From: Bimuria novae-zelandiae CBS 107.79
Lineage: Eukaryota; Ascomycota; Dothideomycetes; Pleosporales; Didymosphaeriaceae
Direction of reading: 5' to 3'
Length of the DNA stretch: 64,000 nucleotides
Assembly: GCA_010015655.1 (NCBI GenBank)
Contig: ML976659.1
Span: 656,360 to 720,359 of the forward strand
Within the stretch, counting starts at the first letter, position 1; every line of letters begins with the position of its first letter. The notes beneath the pieces were generated by a model that searched no databases, was not told the origin of the DNA, and saw nothing but the letters and a program-made list of their open reading frames with translations. Made by a program: the position numbers and the translations under genes. This document shows, one piece after another, positions 46,921 to 58,455 of the stretch.

Positions 46921-49900
46921 ATGGAGACTCGCCGAGTATCCACAGTGTCGTCGGCCACGGCCATCCCGCCACCGCCTCCGTTGCCTCCCTCCAAGGCGTC
47001 GTACTTCTCGCGCCTGGTCAACCAGGTACAAACGAGCGCGTATGGCAGTCGTCCGCCGAGCGTGCAAACGAATCGTTCCGGTGGTCGTCCCAATCCGCTA
47101 GTCCCGAAACTCCCAGGGTAAGTAGCTCGCTGTTCGCCGTGTGAGTCTGCTCCGTCTCCTCCCGTCGTGTGACTCTGCTGAGCCGCCTAGAATCCGCACC
47201 AGCTCCTCGCAAGATGCCAGCCACAAAACCGGCCTGCCCATTGAGGCCCTCGACATCAATCGGGACCGGACCCACGCCATTCTGGCCGGCAAAGAGATCC
47301 TGAAGACCGTGCGTGTCCAGCAGCAGGATGCCAGGATTGTCGAGGAGACGAATCTGCGTGCTGCTGTCATCAGCTACGCCGACCACCCCCATGCGCGACA
47401 GCGCACCGGGCTCGGCATCCAGGACGTCAAGTGGTCGCATGGCCAGTTCAACACGCACATCGCCACTGCTGCCGCCAACGGCAAGATCATCTTGTATGAC
47501 CTCAATCGAGCTGGCGTGGAGCTGGCTCGTCTGCATGAGCATACGCGCCAGGTGCACAAGTTAGCATTTAATCCTCACCAAGGTCACTTGTTGCTGTCCG
47601 CAAGCCACGATGGTACTGTTCGCTTGTGGGACCTCCGTGACACGAGGAAAGACATCATGACGTGTCGCAGTAGAGATCAGTACGCTGGTATCAACGGTGC
47701 CGTGTATGACATCCAATGGTCGCCCACTGATGCCGTCGAATTTGCCTTTGGCACTGACAACGGTACCATCATGCGCTGGGATTACAGCAACAACAGGACC
47801 GCGAAGCAAAAAATCACAGCCCATGACCAGAAGACATGCACCAGCATCGATTGGCACCCGGACGGAAAGCATCTCCTAAGTGCCAGCGTCGACCGAACTG
47901 TCAAGGTGTGGGACTTCTCTGTAGGAATTCGGCGACAGAAGCCAGTACTCACATTAAACACCCCATATCCCGTTCACAACGCGCGCTGGCGACCGCCTAA
48001 TTGGTCTGAGGAAGGCGCATACCAATGCACCCAGCTTGCGACCGCGTATGATCGTGACCACCCAACTATCCATCTATGGGATTTCCGACGCCCATATTTA
48101 CCCTTCCGCGAGATCAACAAGTTTTCTAGCGCTCCTTCTGACATGCTCTGGCATTCGCGTGACACTCTTTGGACTGTTGGCCGAGAGGGAGTCTTCCAAC
48201 AGAACGACGTGCATCACGCGCCCAAGGTCGTAGATCGCCGCAATTTACAGGCAATCGCGGTATCACCAAGCGGAGAGATCGGCGGTGTCGCTCAGAGAAG
48301 GCCACGTCGCCGTCGCTCGACAGGTCTAGCTTATCCAGACGATACGTATTTCATTGACCCTCCTGATAAGCGGAGCAGTCCAGAGAAGTCTAGCCTGCGT
48401 AGTTCTACGGACAACAGTTTCGAAGACAGTTATTTAGCGTCTAGACGACATCATGGTCGCACTGCGAGCAACCGGTCAGCTAAGTCATTCGGTAGCACGC
48501 CTCCTTCCGAGTCTGCACCTAAAGTTATGTTCCTCACCGATTCTATGGCCGTGCAACATGAGAACCTACGGCCAAATCAATTGGCGTTTCGGGGCACCCT
48601 TCCTGGGACAATGAATGTACAGATCTTTGCATATCTAGCGCAGAAGTACAAGGCAATCCCATTATCAGACCCGCCTACGCTACAATCTTTTCAAGAATTG
48701 CAGCACGTCTTTGCACAGAATGCTGAATACGCTCAACGAGCCGCATTCTATAGACTTGCAACGACATGGAGGTTCGTTGGCTTATCGATCGCTGATACGA
48801 CTCAGCGGCGAGCGCATTTGCATAGGAACCGACGTCGAGTGAAGACTCAGCCCACAACACTAGTCTCATCTGACATCCAACCACAACCTCTCTCGGAAAA
48901 CGCGAAAGCACATGACAACGCAGTAAATCAACACCCCGGTACACGCGCTCCGGCAGACGTTGTTCAGACGACTGTGTCGGTTTCGCACAGTATAGCTCAG
49001 CCCGTTGCGACTGTCGAAAGCACTTCGAACCTCGCCACCCCACTTGCACGGCCGCTTACGGGTACGACATCCAACGAAAACCAGAAGCCTGAATTGCCCG
49101 ATCTGGACCACGAAGAGAAGATTGAGCTGCCACCCGCGGTCGCGGGGCCTCATTCTAGCCATGGTCTCCTCGTACCAAATAGTGCAAACCAACCTCGGAC
49201 GGTCGGGCACCCGAGTTTCAAGGGGCCACAATGGTATCATTCACCAAACGATATTGATGAACGGAGAGCTATGGTTGGTAGTTGGCGGGTACCTCCACGC
49301 GTACCCCTCACTTATGAGCATCCCAATTCTAGTGATTTGAACATACAAGTCCCGCCTCGACTAGATCGTCATGACTCCGACGAGAGTTTTGCCATGTTTT
49401 CTGCGTCGACCGACTCGCAGCGTGGAGGCTCAATGCCTAGCTCGGTGAACAGCGGTCATTCTCATCCACGAAGCATTGAAGTGAATCGACAACAACGGCA
49501 AGATCGGCTTGAGGCGTCAAGCTTTGGAAGATCAGCGCCATCGTTACATGGTTCTACAGACGAGCCTGGACAGTTGGGCCGCAGTATGGAAATCTCACCT
49601 ACAACCATACCCATTCGCAACAATGGATACAACGCGGCATCTCCACACGGCGGCTTCCAATCAGATTCGGCCCGCGTTGCTGTAAGCCGATCAGCCGGCA
49701 ACGATAGCCAAGAGCAAGCAGCTCAAGACATCGAGAATCTGCGCCGAAACAATCAATTGCTCCGCCATGACAGCTCCGAATCGGAGGCGTTCACAAGCAG
49801 TAGCGGACTTTCTGTGTCCTCACTGATGGAGTATAGTCATGACATGGAAGCAAGCGGGACAATTGTTCCAGAAGGGCATGATGACGCTAGGTCTCCACAG

Positions 49901-51121
49901 GGATTGAAGCCGCCTGCTAGCCTTCCGCATGTAACAGAGAGCGCTCCTCCAGCTCTCTATCCTGCAGCCGAAGATCCTTTGCTTCTGGAAGACTACCAGG
50001 CTATGCAGGTTGATGCCGACGGAGGATCTCCTTTTGCCATGATCGGCCTACTTAGAAATCTTCTTATGTTTTACACCAACACTCAGGCTGACGCACAAAC
50101 CTCTTCGCTTCTCCTACTCCTCTTGGCACCCTTACTACCCCAAACGCGCGTTGGTTCCGGAGAGGCAGGTATTGATTTGAACGCCACGTTGGCGGCCTAT
50201 ACAGAGACTTTCGCAAGCCTAGGTCTTTCTACTGCCCAGTCGGAAACCATCTTATCCACCGAATTATCTCGAATTGTTGCAGCAGGAATCAATCCCTACC
50301 AAGCCGAAGCCATACTCCAAACTTACCATGCGCAACTTCATAGTTTATCGTTGTTCAATGCAGCCGCTACTTTACGTCGGCTTGCCTATCCAGCCTATCC
50401 TGCTGTGTATGAACAAGCTCTCAAAGGCACCCAGATCGGTCTGCTGTGTCTCAGTTGCAAGTCTCCGATCAACAATCCCAAAGACAAGATGCGCTGCGAG
50501 ACATGCAAACGTGCCCAGGCACCTTGTTCCATTTGCTGGGGTCGGTATCCAACGTTCGACGCTCCCAACGCGAAGAAACACACAAAACCCAAATCGCGCT
50601 TAAGCTTGAAAGACCGAGATCATTGGAGAAAACGCTCGTCGCTACTTTCAAACATGGCCACGACTGCTGCGAGTGTCGACAATGACTTGTCTCCTAGTCT
50701 TCCAGAGAGTCCAGCCCCACCCAAGGCACTATTATGGACCTGGTGTTCCGTCTGTGGCCATGGTGGGCACACGAATTGTCTGTCCACATGGTTTTCCAAC
50801 GCTTCAATATCGGATGGAGCATGTGCAACCGAAGGTTGCCTATGCGACTGTGTACAGGGCAAACGACGCCAAGAGAAGGTACAACACATACTCGAACTCA
50901 AGGCGGAAAAGGAACGGACTAGGGTCGTCAGAAAAGGTGACGACTGGAAAGTAGGGGAAAGCAAAGCTGTTTCTGCTGTACGGGGAGCCTTCGATGATAG
51001 TTCTAGTATCGTTCGGGACCCGGGTCAAGACAATGGTCCGAGTGCGGTCGCGCAAGGTCTGCGAGCGAAGGATGAAGGCCGGCGTGTGCGGTTAGTCGAG
51101 CCGCATAACGACCAGGACTAG
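46921..51121 (+). CDS. RTC1: SEA/GATOR2 complex WD40-RING protein, RTC1 (WDR24) homolog
   Basis: Exons 46921-47117 and 47191-51121 give 1375 residues, with a 73-bp GT-AG intron that joins LVPKLPG to IRTSSSQD. The N-terminal half has a beta-propeller with recognisable WD repeats (SASHDGTVRLWDLRD, SASVDRTVKVWDFS, HLWDFRRP) beginning near residue 110. The middle is long, Ser/Pro-rich and disordered. A helical segment follows near residues 1000-1120 (NLLMFYTNTQADAQTSSLLL). The C-terminus is a RING-type zinc domain with paired cysteines (CLSCKSP, CETCKRAQAPCSIC, WCSVCGHGGHTNCLSTWF, EGCLCDC). This order matches yeast Rtc1/Sea2 and human WDR24, a subunit of the complex that relays amino-acid status to TORC1 at the vacuole. 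Confidence 0.93.
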
Positions 51122-54022
51122 CAGCACGTCTTACTGCGTTTGCACCCAGCGTGGTTCGATTGTCGGTTGTATGTCGGCGGCGGAAGCGACATATCGGATG
51201 CTTTCCCTCTATCACACAGCTAGAGTTGCGCCAAAAACCCATGTCGCTATCCCGGCGACCCGGAAGACATGGTTGCTTTACATGGACTTGATGTCAGGAT
51301 GTAGCAACGTAAAATGTCCGCAGTTGCATAGTCACACCGCCAACTTCGCGCCTAGGTGCAACTGGTAAGGCCACTGATGGAATCTCGGTAGTTCGAGACC
51401 AGGATGCAAAAGGCTGCATCTGGTTGTTGGTTGATGTAGGGTGGGTCCCAGCCACGTGTGTTGGTGTCTCGGTTAGGGAATGTGGGGCTCGGATGATTTA
51501 CTGTCGTCGGAATTACGCGACCAAAAGGCGGTGGCGATTATCACTATGCTAATGTGTATTTGTAGGTCGGCGACTGTATGATACATTAACCGGAGGAGAC
51601 AGGATTTCCGTTGTTGTACCCATAGTACGAATATTAACAAGAATTCGGAGCCACCACGTCGCACGTAAGCGCAAGGTGGATGTTGGACAAAATTCCCACA
51701 GGGCTGACTGCACGCCCCCAACATCCGGACAGCAGCTTTCGGTATGCCGCATTTTATCATGCTCATTATCATCTAATCTAGTCAACTTCCTAATCTGATC
51801 AAAGGCCACGGAATTTCGAGCCAATCTGCAAAGGAGTGCCGGCAAATCGCTCAATGCTGACGAAAAACAAAGACCTTTCGTGCTGTGCCCCGAGTTACTT
51901 GCCAAGCACAAGTTCTGCCGGCATATGAAGTGATTGCCCCGAGGACATGCTGCAAAGCCTAATTTTTCTGTACCCTACTCGAGTAATGGACGAGCATGTA
52001 CCTGTGCGCTGTCCACCACATATAGTGGTCGGGGGACGTTCGTGTGGTCCTCGACGTCTTTCTCGCCTAAGTATCCTGGTAGCTGGATGTAACCGGACCG
52101 TATCGTCCATCACGTACCTGCGCCTTCGCCCAGCCCACATCTGCCGGATCGAAGTCAATGGTCAAGTTTCTTAAATGTTTCGTATTTGCTGTGTACACAC
52201 CCTATCCGTGCCAATCAAATCCCCTACACCCTACCAAACCACGAGAGAAGCACAGGCTCGCTTGTTGCATGCTGCACTGCACGCCCGGACCAGGCCCTCA
52301 CCAGGCAGCGAGCCCGGCCCGATGACCATCCGAAGGTTCAACTTTGAGGGCATTTCAACCCCGCCCATGCGCATGCGGAGGGCTTCATCTCGGAGACATG
52401 AAGACGCCTAAAGCGGACATGCCGTATCAGGATCGGCTCCGGCTGTTGCGTTTGTCTGATCGGTGTGAGCCATGTGCAGCGCGGACCGAATCACGCTATC
52501 CGTCCGCCCAACGTACGACCACTACCAGCTGCATCCAACGCAAATTTGTGATGTGAGCAGATGGCTGTGCATTCTTTGCGCCATTTCTCATCGGTCAACA
52601 GCGCTGTCCTCGCGATCCCAGTGCCGCCCAGCGCAGCCATGTCAGCGAAGACAGCCTGGCCGTCATCGGTGTGGCCTGAGAGCGCAGTGACGTGTAAAGT
52701 TTAAGGACCTATGGTGCGAATGCTATACTGCGTCGGCTGTAGACAAGAGACTCATTGGTGAAAGGGGAAGTGTGCGGGTGCAGGTATGCGATATGCGGTC
52801 GTATTGCATGTCGTCTGTGTTTTAACGAGACCCACAGACCTCTCGCCAGTGCTTCACATGTGCCACTGCGCGTCGTAAGAAGCAAAACCCGGAGGGGTCA
52901 CGCACGCAGAGGTGCCGCGTCTAAGACCGAGTAGGTAGACCTAAGCGTGTATTCTCGTCAAGTGTTACACAGTGGTACGGGGCGCGGGGGCAGCGACGGA
53001 TGCGTGGGTTTGCGTGGGGTTTTGGAGCTGTTTGTGAGCCATTGAAGGGGCATCGTGAGGCGGCACAGGAGCGTTGGAGAGGAGTGTATCGGATTTGGTA
53101 CGAAAAACAAAACAATGTTGCTTCTAGTACGACATTACGGTGGACTCTGGAGTAAGCACAGTGGAGCTACCCGAGTATTATCGGCTTGGACGTTGCAGGA
53201 ATGGTTGGTAAATGTGCCGGTATCGAAGCAGGGGTGAAAGTTTCGGTGGATGCGCTGGCCATGGTTACTTCAGTCACCGTTTGACATTCGCAGAAGAACG
53301 CATGTTGATGCACGCTACGTCAGCTCACAGCCCAAGAATATCGCATTATGTATATGTCATCTGCTGAACTGCAAGCGCAGACGCCAAACAGATACTTGGC
53401 TGGCAGTGAACGGTATGACGAATTGCCGGGTATGTGCACCGTAGATTAAAATGCAGGCCTTGTTGGCGAAGGAATATCATAAGCCATCAAGGGGCCAGAT
53501 GCGACCCGGCTGAACGGTTCGGTGGCAGATCACGGAGCGAACAGAAGCTGTGAGCGGTGGTTTGAGAAAACCGTCAATTGTACAAAATGATCGGAGTGGC
53601 CAGCGGGTATGATTCGGCTTCGTCGGAAGTGAGAAGGGTGTCAGCATGAGACGCTCTGTTGCAATTAGTTGTTCCGGCAGGCGCAAGCCGATCGCTGGTC
53701 GCGGTGTGTGGAGGCGTCCGCAACTGCTGAATCCAATACCATCACAACTGGACATGTGAAAGCAACGAATATTTTTGTGCCAAGCCTTGGAGCCAGAAGC
53801 TATGACCGAACCTTGTTCATTTGATCGTGCTAATGGCAAAATCCGATACCGTCAATCATGACGCCGTAACCGCCCTCATGAAATAGGCAAGGCATCAGGT
53901 ATCCCTTGAAATGCCTTCCTAGACCTTGTTCGCTCATGCCATCCGGTACGCCTGCGTTATGTCAACCTTCCCATCTTCAACATACGCCTCTCTTGAACAA
54001 ACGTACCCCCTCGCATATTCCT
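51122..54022. other. Intergenic region of about 2.9 kb
   Basis: No open frame here shows family motifs, splice-supported continuity or RNA-gene features that I can recognise. Composition is normal and not RIP-like. It may hold an unrecognised non-coding RNA or long UTRs, but I see no positive sign. Confidence 0.45.
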
Positions 54023-54446
54023 TTACCGCGACGCGCTCCAGACGCCCTTGAGGAAGCCGTCCTTCTGTGCGAGCCTGTTGAGCGAATCGTCGGCCTCGCC
54101 CATGGCACGTACAAAACCGCAGAGGGCATAAGTTTGGTTCTCGCCGGTGTATCGTCCGTTCTCGTCAACCCCAGAAGGACGTCAGTATGGATCTTCAAGC
54201 GGGGGGAGTTGAAGACACCACTTCGAACTCGGGCTTGACGTACTTGGCGATGCTGATCTGGGCACTGGCGTGGTCCTTGGGCTTGATGATGCGGCCAGTG
54301 GCGCTGCACTTTCGGGGAATGTACACTGAGCAATGTCCATTAGCGATGTGTTATCCTGAGGTGGAGCGCTGGGCGTGGTATGCGGGGTCTGTGGCAATGG
54401 AAGTGGGAGACCTACGATCGACGAGCTCTCCGCGTTCGTTCTCCAT
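54023..54446 (-). CDS. RPS21: 40S ribosomal protein S21 (eS21), with GT-GG second intron
   Basis: Exons 54446-54416, 54325-54244 and 54170-54023 join to 86 residues, against 87 usual for the family. The start [12 protein letters not shown], the core [19 protein letters not shown], and the C-terminal half ([19 protein letters not shown]) are all eS21. The first intron (90 bp) is GT-AG. The second (54171-54243, 73 bp) begins GTACGT and has a CTGAC branch sequence, but ends GG, not AG, at 54172-54171. The reading frame demands exactly this junction (AA|G GTT GAC) and there is no nearby alternative AG that fits. It may be a rare GT-GG intron, a mutated acceptor in a decaying copy, or a sequence error. 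The gene is essential in yeast as a pair. It is divergent from the endonuclease gene. Confidence 0.86.
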
Positions 54447-54900
54447 CTTGACGGTTGTGGTGGATTGGACGTCGGGTGGTTATTGGGGTTAAGCGCAGGC
54501 GTTCGTGAAGTCGTCGACGGTCGCAGCTGGAGATTTTGGTGTGCGCACTCGCAGTTCGCTTCGGGGGCCAATTGGTGTCAAGCTTGGTGAGCTAGTCTAG
54601 AAATGAGCTAGCGCCGCGCCTCTCATAGTTACATACTGAGAGTGTTCCCCTCAAACAACATGACCCTCTCTGTCCACATTTTGGGATATGGTGAATTTGC
54701 TGTATTGACCCGCTGTACCAGTTCCACCGCATAAGCGTCGATATTTATGCAGCACATATCCGCACACAGGCAGTCTGCTAAGAACAAAATATGAGTCGTG
54801 ACATCAGTCCACCCCATTGAAACGACGAAAGACATCGGCTACTACGACGCTCGTCAATGTCTCAACACCTTCGCCTCTGGGTCCTCCGGGTGGTGACACA
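54447..54900. promoter_or_regulatory. Region between divergent RPS21 and endonuclease-like gene
   Basis: This 454-bp interval separates two divergent coding starts and presumably carries the RPS21 promoter. Short open frames inside have no features. Confidence 0.55.
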
Positions 54901-56164
54901 ATGCGGATTTTCAGTTGGAACATTAACGGAATTACACCCTTCTTGCAGACATCAATTACCAACTTTTTTCAACCGACGGCCTTCAGGGATAATGGGAAGA
55001 TCCCGCCACCGTCTCTTCGCAGCATCCTTCAGCGACACCATTGGCCCGCGATACTCTTCCTGTAGGAAGTCAAGATCGCATCATCGGATTTGAAGACTCA
55101 AGAAGCTGTACGTAGTGCTGTGAACGCAAGGCTACCCTCTAATGCCTCAGCATCTACCAAGGGAGCCAGTTACGATGTGCACTTTAAATTGACATGTGAT
55201 CCACATAACGCATGAGGTCTGCGTGGAAACGGAAAGGTGTATGGAGTGTGTAGCATCATCCGAGAGGACTTAGTTCAGAATTTGAACGCCCAAGTCCGTA
55301 CAGTGGACTGGGACAAAGAGGGTCGGGTTTCCGTCGTGGAACTCAAAACTGCGTCCACAAAGTTTGCTCTATTCAACATTTACGCTGTCAATGGAACTGA
55401 TAACCCGTATCGCGATCCAGCGACAGGTGCAGTCCGAGGCACTCGACACGACAGAAAACTCGCTTTTCATCGTCTTCTCATGGAAGAATGTCTTAGCCTT
55501 GAGAATAACGGTTGGAAAGTGCTCCTCGCAGGGGACATGGTAAGTCGTTCAAGCACAGGATACTGAACCGCCGCCAGACTGTTTGCACTTTTCACTACTC
55601 AAAGCGGAAGACTAGTTTTCGAACTTTGGCGGTTGGACAAAACGTCCTACCAAATCTTGCTACTTGCACGGATCATGCTAACATTGCCACCCGCCTTGCT
55701 AGAACGTTGCGCCTGCTAGGATAGACGGTCACCCTCGATTACGCACGTCACCTCAGCAACATGTCGTGAATCGTGCGGACTTCGATACTAAATTTCTCCG
55801 CGAGAAGAACCAGGCTGAAGTGAATGTTTTCAATGGAGTCGATGTCTGGAGAAAAAGTCACAAGGAAGAGGCACGATACACCTACTTTCCGGGGAGTAGG
55901 GGATTGGGGAGCAGTTGTGATCGCGTCGACTATGCCATTGCGGGCAGGAGTATGCGGGACAGAGGAATGGTAACTGGCTCGGGAATTTTGGACAGCGAAG
56001 CAGAGAGAGGGCCGAGTGATCATGTTCCGATTTGGATTGAAATTTCAATGGATACCTCCAACGAGAAAAAAAAGAACAGTATCGATGGACAAGAACCGGA
56101 AAGAGCCCCAATCGGATACGCAACGGCAATCGTTAAGGGTTACACGGGACACATAAAGCTTTGA
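54901..56164 (+). pseudogene. ExoIII/APE-type endonuclease-like gene with two in-frame stops
   Basis: Two exons, 54901-55539 and 55703-56164 (163-bp GT-AG intron with CTAAC near its end), form one continuous frame of 367 codons. It is broken only by TAG at 55063-55065 and TGA at 55213-55215. Family landmarks of the endonuclease/exonuclease/phosphatase fold are in place. FSWNING holds the first catalytic Asn. EVKI follows directly after the first stop, which stands where a Gln precedes the metal-binding Glu. Next are GVCSIIRED, the GDM-NVAP block across the splice, DRVDY, and the terminal SDHVPIW with Asp/His. Related AP endonucleases cut DNA at abasic sites. Both stops differ from expected codons by one C-to-T change (CAG to TAG, CGA to TGA). 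The rest looks constrained, so decay is recent, or the stops are recoded or sequence errors. Confidence 0.78.
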
Positions 56165-56205
56165 ACGCTCGACAAATCTCCTAAAGCTACATGTCATACA
56201 GAAAG

Positions 56206-57820
56206 TCAAAGTTCCGATCGTACGGTGTTGGCTGCACTTTGGATCCATGATTTCGATCCCAGTTGCTCAGCGATCTTCGTGCCGGCCAAACGTCCGAACG
56301 TCAACGATCTCAAGATGGATGTTGCAGGTGGATATTCTAAAGGTTGTTAACAAGGCTCATCTCATAGAAACATTCGAACTCACCATTGTAAAATATTCCG
56401 GACAATTCTCCCGCCGCCCAAAGTCCAGGAATAGGAACCTCGTTCGTACTCAATACTTGCGCTTCATTGTTGGTCGTGATACCGTCGTAGGTGAAAGTCA
56501 AGTGGGATGTCACTGGGTAACCACAAAAGGGAGGAGTATTGATCGGATTCGCCCGATTCGTCTTGTTAGGATTCAGGCCTGTCGTCGCTTTGCCGTCGAG
56601 TTTCATCAGATCAAAAGGCTTGTCGTTACACGCTTTGTTGAACTCCTTCACGGTCGCTTCAAGAGCGTCTGGCTCGACTTTCAGCTTTTCAACAAGTTCA
56701 CGAGTCGTGTCAGCCGTCTCGGGCTCCTGGTCCGTTGTGTCATACGCCCAACCGGGGCGGAACCGCTTCATGATGGGCTCATCTGTGATGAAGAAACCCT
56801 TCTGGTTATGGTCACGCCATAGCTCCAGTGCAATCATTTCGAATGTGGCGAAAAGATGTCGCTTCCCTTCATCGTAGAACCGCTTGCAATGTTCGTTGAC
56901 AACAATGCCGTAGTTATGGTCCCAGATGACAGCATCGGGCTTAGCGGCACGTGTATCGACCTGGATTAAGAGGTAAGTCGACTTTCTTCCAGCCTTCTCT
57001 GGAACGGCACTCACCAGCTCACAGTGCATACCATCGAACGATCCAGCTGTGCTAGCACCAACTTCGAGTGCCATGTTCAATCCTGCTCGTCGATTGTACT
57101 TCAAGCCGGGTGCAATGAGTGGTAATTCATGCGTCCTCCTTCCGACGTACCTCGCCAGCCTAGAGGTGGAGGTTGAAAGTCAGCATTGGCAAATGCACTT
57201 TCACGCAGACCACATACATCTCTCTATTGCCCTCAAAACCTCCACATGCCAAAACAACGTTGGAAGCATTCAGGTTGTAAAGTAGTCCGTCATTCTTCCT
57301 GACCTACAAACCCCTGATAGCCCCCTCTCTTGTCCGTCAACAGATATCTCGCTTCCGTCTCCGAATGAATCTCGGCATTCTTGTACTCCTCGATATGCCC
57401 AATCAAGCAGTCAATGATCGCCTTGCCACCACCTTCCGGGAACACGAAATGCTGGTCGGTCTTAAACTCAAGCAGCACATTTTCCTCGTCATGGTGGTTG
57501 AACTTGACGCCGTGCTCTCCCACATACTTCGCGGTGGCCTGTGCCTCGCGTTCGAGTGTCGCGCAATACGAATGATCTGCTAGTCCATTAGACGCGAGCG
57601 CCATCTCATGCTTCCGGTCAGAATCGAATGCCAGGTCTTTATCGAGGCGCAGATACGCCATTTTCCAACGTGAAGCGCCGCAGCGCTCGCCCTCCTTCCC
57701 AACCTCGATTAAGGCAACGCGTCTATTCTTGTCGAGCTTTTTGCCTGTCTCCAGAAAATTGAGCGTGGTTATGCAGCCGGTGAAGCCGGAGCCTACGACA
57801 ATCAAGTCGTAATTGACCAT
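56206..57820 (-). pseudogene. FAD-dependent fumarate-reductase-like oxidoreductase with a one-base frameshift
   Basis: Exons 57820-57218, 57159-57015, 56960-56384 and 56336-56206 total 1456 nt, one more than a multiple of three. A single extra base near 57303 (in GTAGGTC on the minus strand) breaks the frame. Apart from that base the model reads as 484 residues of the FAD-binding-2 family. The N-terminal Rossmann motif is YDLIVVGSGFTG. Further blocks are NVVLACGGFEGNREM, GLWAAGELSG and the C-terminal IFYNEYPPATS. All three introns are GT-AG, and the 54-bp second intron is in frame and easily mistaken for coding. Relatives reduce or dehydrogenate C4 dicarboxylates or steroids, and the substrate here is unknown. 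It is convergent with the endonuclease relic, with 41 bp between stops. Confidence 0.8.
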
Positions 57821-58453
57821 TTTCGAATGACACTATAGTGCTGTTGAATTATATCAAGGTCTTTTTCGTCAGAAGATACCTTTGAATTCGCAGCAGGTCC
57901 AAAAATATAACATATTGCGGGTGTTCGGACAGCTGGCGGGTCCTGGTCTCCCCCGCTTTGTGGGATATGCGGATACGCTCTTTGCGGGGAAGAAGTTTAG
58001 TTGCTACTAGCCTGCGCCCCTCGAGGATGAAGGGATACCGAGTAGTGTCCAATCACTCATAGTCGGACTACTCGGGGGGCTACGAACCTAAGCAGAGCCC
58101 CGACGCGTCGAGAGAAAAGCTACCCATACATGCATACAAACGCCTAGCCTAAGGACGTCACCGAGTGATATCAGTTATTTCCCACAAAGAAAGCAAATCA
58201 TGCTTCCAACAATAAATCATTAATATGCCCCATTTATGCGACACTAAAACATAGTGAGAGCTCCCGCATACCTTTTCGATAGAGTGCTGTTTTTGGGACG
58301 GCATGTGTGCTAAATCTTGCTCGTCGTGCAGGTGCTGTAACGACCTCGAAGCGTGTAGTAATTCAAAGGGTACATTCCAGGCATCAATTCAAGAGTGCTA
58401 CGTTGATGCAGGATTGATCGTCAGCAGTAACAGGAAAAAGACAAGCGATGAAC
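57821..58453. other. Intergenic region left of the Tc1-type element
   Basis: About 630 bp hold no supported gene. A 38-bp imperfect hairpin (58038-58075, arms CCGAGTAGT and ACTACTCGG) is the only structure seen. The start of the region is the promoter side of the FAD oxidoreductase. Confidence 0.5.
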
Positions 58454-58455
58454 TA

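Noticed and set aside
54182..54571. 129-codon minus-strand frame over RPS21
   Set aside because: It is a different frame from the eS21 exons and low-complexity. The spliced eS21 model explains the interval.
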